Origin: Microbacterium sp.
GTDB lineage: Bacteria; Actinomycetota; Actinomycetes; Actinomycetales; Microbacteriaceae
Assembly: GCA_003248845.1 (NCBI GenBank)
Contig: QFPD01000083.1
Coordinates: 1-7,794, forward strand
Length of the DNA stretch: 7,794 nt
Direction of reading: 5' to 3'
The notes below the pieces were generated by a model that worked only from the letters and a program-made list of their open reading frames with translations, searched no databases and was not told the origin of the DNA. The position numbers were made by a program, and so were the translations under genes. Every line of letters begins with the position of its first letter. The first letter of the stretch is position 1. This document shows positions 5,779 to 7,794 of this stretch, in pieces.

Positions 5779-7635
5779 TCAGGGTCCGCAGGCTCCGCCG
5801 AGGCGCGCGCACACATCGCGCAGCGCCGACGCGGTCGGCTGCGAGTCCGGCGCCAATGCCAGCGCCCGCTCCAGGTGAACGCGCGCCAGGTCCAGATCCC
5901 CCGCGCGGAGCGCCGCAACGCCCGCCTCGTGGTGGATGCGGGGATCAGCGGGCGACAGCTCCGCGGCGCGAGCGAGAAGGTCCTCTGCGGCCGCGTCATC
6001 CCCGCGAAGCGACGCAACCATACCCGCGGCGAACAGCGCGCGTGAAGAGGCAGGAAGTTGCACGACCGCGCGTGAAGCCCACGCCTCCGCCGGATCAGAC
6101 GCACCCGCGAGCCCCACCTCGACAACGCCGCCCAGGGTCTCGGTCGCAATGAGTGCGATGTCGGCGTCCCAGGGCCGGAGCGCTTGGGCGCGCTCGAAGG
6201 CATCCAGCGACGCGGTGATCTCACCGCGCATCGCTGCGGTGCGCGCCGAGAGCAGTGCCGCGTCGCCGGCCATCGAAATCCCGAGGAAGAGCGCCCATGC
6301 CGCGATGAGCGCCGTCGCCGCCTTCGCCCACGCGACGGCCCGGGCGGCCGGAGGCGCCGGTCGACGGACGGTCGCGACGAGGATGCCGGTGAGCACCGCC
6401 AATGCGGTGAGCGTGTCGGGAGATGTCAGGTGCGTGAGCAGTGCCGTCGCCGCTGCGACGAGCGCGCAGGCCGCGCCGAGAACGAGATCCCTTCTGGCCG
6501 CACGCGCTGCCCTCACTCCTCGGATGCCCGCCACGACAACCGCCGCGAGGAGGGCAAGCGCCGCCACGGTACCGAGCACGCCTCCGACGACAAGCGCCTG
6601 CAGAAGGATGCTGTGCGGCGAATCGAGCACCGACCCGACGCCCGCGCGGTCGAACCAACCGTCGCCGAACCATGCCGTCACAATGTCCTGGTACCCGCTG
6701 GGGCCCACACCGAGCCAGGGGTGGGCGAGGAAGATCCGCCACGCGTCCTCCCATATGACAGCGCGGTCGCCGATCGTCTGCACCGACAGCGCGGACTGAC
6801 CGAGCAGTCGGGTGCGGGTCAGCGGCACGGCGAAAACGGCGACGAGAACAAGCGCGAGCGCGACTCCCGCCACCACGGCATCCCGCCGACGATGCGGTGA
6901 GGTGAGCACCCAGCGGATGCCGAGGAGGACGAGCACCACCGCGAAAGCCAGAAGCGCCCCTCGGGAGGCAGAAGTGACGGCGGACACCGCGCCCGCGATC
7001 ACACCCACCGCAGCCCAGCGGGAGATGTGCCCCGTGCGCCGCCACGCCCCGATCAGGATCGAGCCGAGAAGCGCGACCGAGATCGCCCCCATGATGCCCT
7101 GGTCCGTGGCGGTTCCCATGAGCGAACCGGGCCGAGACAGGTCGCTGTCGATGGGGCGGAGGCCCACGGCCTCCAGGACCGCGACGACGGCGAGGAGAAC
7201 GGCGGCCGTAGACTGCGCACGGACGACATGGCGCAGCACGTCGGTCCGTACGGCGGGTCCCACGACCCGCGCCGCGGCCCACGCCGCCGCGACGTACACG
7301 GGCAAGGCCACCGCGCCCTCATACCGCGGAGCGCGCCCCATCAGCTGCGCGAGCGGCACGGCGCCGGCCAACGCGCCGACGATGAGCGCCGCGAGAACGG
7401 CGCATACCGCGGTCACGACGCCGTGCGGCAGATGACCGGTGGGGCGGACCCACACCGCGCAGCCGGCCGCGACGACGACGCACAGCAGCGTGGGCCAACC
7501 CCACCGATCTTCTAGGCCGGGGAGGAAGGCGAGCGGGGCGAGGCAGAGCAGCCATACCGTCGCGACGGCGGGCGCGCTCGTCACCTCAGAAGCGGGGACT
7601 TCCCCGGTGCGTGCGGCCGATCGGCCCGCGCGCAC
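5779..7635 (-). CDS. Wzy/O-antigen-ligase-type polysaccharide polymerase with C-terminal TPR region
   Basis: This is a large membrane protein (618 aa from GTG 7635) of the Wzy_C/O-antigen ligase superfamily. It probably polymerises or transfers a cell-surface polysaccharide outside the membrane. About a dozen helices are visible, the main ones near 23-42, 47-63, 71-97, 106-123, 142-157, 179-197, 204-222, 226-244, 252-270, 341-369, 385-402, 408-423 and 437-455. The signature lies in the big loop: SRG (224-226), DRAVIWEDAW (290-299), HPWLGVGPSGY (305-315) and DSPHSILLQALVVGGVLG (338-355). R225, R291 and H341 are at places like the key Arg/His of WaaL-type enzymes. TPR-like helix pairs follow at about 467-500, 531-563 and 565-598. 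The start is uncertain: GTG 7635 has no Shine-Dalgarno or -10 hexamer, and GTG 7584 lies one base after an upstream stop codon, suiting translational coupling. The glycan is unknown. Confidence 0.85.
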   Translation of the reverse strand: MRAGRSAARTGEVPASEVTSAPAVATVWLLCLAPLAFLPGLEDRWGWPTLLCVVVAAGCAVWVRPTGHLPHGVVTAVCAVLAALIVGALAGAVPLAQLMGRAPRYEGAVALPVYVAAAWAAARVVGPAVRTDVLRHVVRAQSTAAVLLAVVAVLEAVGLRPIDSDLSRPGSLMGTATDQGIMGAISVALLGSILIGAWRRTGHISRWAAVGVIAGAVSAVTSASRGALLAFAVVLVLLGIRWVLTSPHRRRDAVVAGVALALVLVAVFAVPLTRTRLLGQSALSVQTIGDRAVIWEDAWRIFLAHPWLGVGPSGYQDIVTAWFGDGWFDRAGVGSVLDSPHSILLQALVVGGVLGTVAALALLAAVVVAGIRGVRAARAARRDLVLGAACALVAAATALLTHLTSPDTLTALAVLTGILVATVRRPAPPAARAVAWAKAATALIAAWALFLGISMAGDAALLSARTAAMRGEITASLDAFERAQALRPWDADIALIATETLGGVVEVGLAGASDPAEAWASRAVVQLPASSRALFAAGMVASLRGDDAAAEDLLARAAELSPADPRIHHEAGVAALRAGDLDLARVHLERALALAPDSQPTASALRDVCARLGGACGP

Positions 7636-7794
7636 CGGGAAAGAGGGACGGCGCGACGTCAGGCGGCGCTCCGCCGTCGCACCAGCACGACGCCGCCTGC
7701 CAGGAGCGCCAGCCCCAGACGGCCAGGACCACGGCGAGCACCACGGCCAGTGCGGCGGTGACGTAGGGCCACCAGCTGCGCGCGGCGGCGAGCA
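7586..7794 (-). CDS. 3' end of an unidentified membrane-anchored protein (5' part outside window; possible frameshift)
   Basis: From the right edge one minus-strand frame shows strong C/G third positions and encodes a probable transmembrane helix beginning SWWPYVTAALAVVLAVVLAV. If read on without change it ends at TGA 7588-7586, one base before GTG 7584 of the polysaccharide gene, but the tail becomes odd (many Trp and Cys). A shift of one base near the GGGG run at about 7713-7716 would instead join the helix to LALLAGGVVLVRRRSAA and end at TGA 7661-7659, a much more natural membrane-protein C-terminus. I cannot tell which is right. Its place just upstream of the polymerase, on the same strand, suggests an operon, perhaps for surface polysaccharide. 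The family is not recognised. Confidence 0.45.
   Translation of the reverse strand, partial: LAAARSWWPYVTAALAVVLAVVLAVWGWRSWQAASCWCDGGAPPDVAPSLFPGARGPIGRTHRGSPRF

Noticed and set aside
5666..5812. A longer N-terminus for the SseB protein, starting at 5812
   Set aside because: It would overlap the end of the polysaccharide gene, adds 49 residues without family character, and ignores the promoter-like motif just before the ATG at 5665.
5779..7635. Possible recent horizontal transfer of the polysaccharide gene
   Set aside because: Sampled lines have GC of about 67-70%, similar to the neighbouring genes, and no mobile element or repeat borders it.

Overview
The window looks like chromosome from a high-GC actinobacterium, most likely of the Microbacteriaceae/Micrococcales type. 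This rests on roughly 70% G+C, strong C/G preference at third codon positions, a stand-alone LigC-type ATP-dependent DNA ligase with a separate LigD-type primase-polymerase, a fused ThrE-type exporter and a tandem-SseB protein. I see no rRNA, tRNA, CRISPR array, insertion sequence, phage gene or origin.

Layout: the left edge cuts a plus-strand ATP-dependent DNA ligase (1-726). A 200-nt gap follows, holding one good intrinsic terminator and two further hairpins. Then come two plus-strand membrane transporters: a ThrE-type threonine/serine exporter (927-2306) and an AI-2E family transporter (2369-3589). From 3590 onward all genes are on the minus strand. In their own 5'-to-3' order these are the 3' end of an unidentified gene (right edge), a Wzy/O-antigen-ligase-type polysaccharide polymerase with a C-terminal TPR region (7635-5779), a two-domain SseB-like protein (5665-4640) and a LigD-PolDom/Prim-PolC-like primase-polymerase (4615-3590). 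The two gene sets converge at 3589/3590 with no intergenic base.

How they may work together: the ligase and the primase-polymerase are the two halves of a repair module. In mycobacteria LigC and Prim-PolC are linked to base excision and end-joining repair. Here they lie on opposite strands with two transporter genes between them. No Ku gene is in the window. The remaining genes (amino-acid export, AI-2E transport, SseB, cell-surface polysaccharide) are ordinary chromosomal neighbours without an obvious shared pathway.

The most noteworthy non-coding observation concerns promoters. All four complete genes with an ATG start have a TANNNT-like hexamer ending exactly 6 nt before the ATG and lack a well-placed Shine-Dalgarno, which suggests leaderless transcripts. 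Two of these start regions (AI-2E and SseB genes) match at 16 of 20 positions. The octamer GGATGCCG/CGGCATCC is also over-represented and forms a perfect 16-bp palindrome inside the SseB gene. I found no convincing wholly new biological system.
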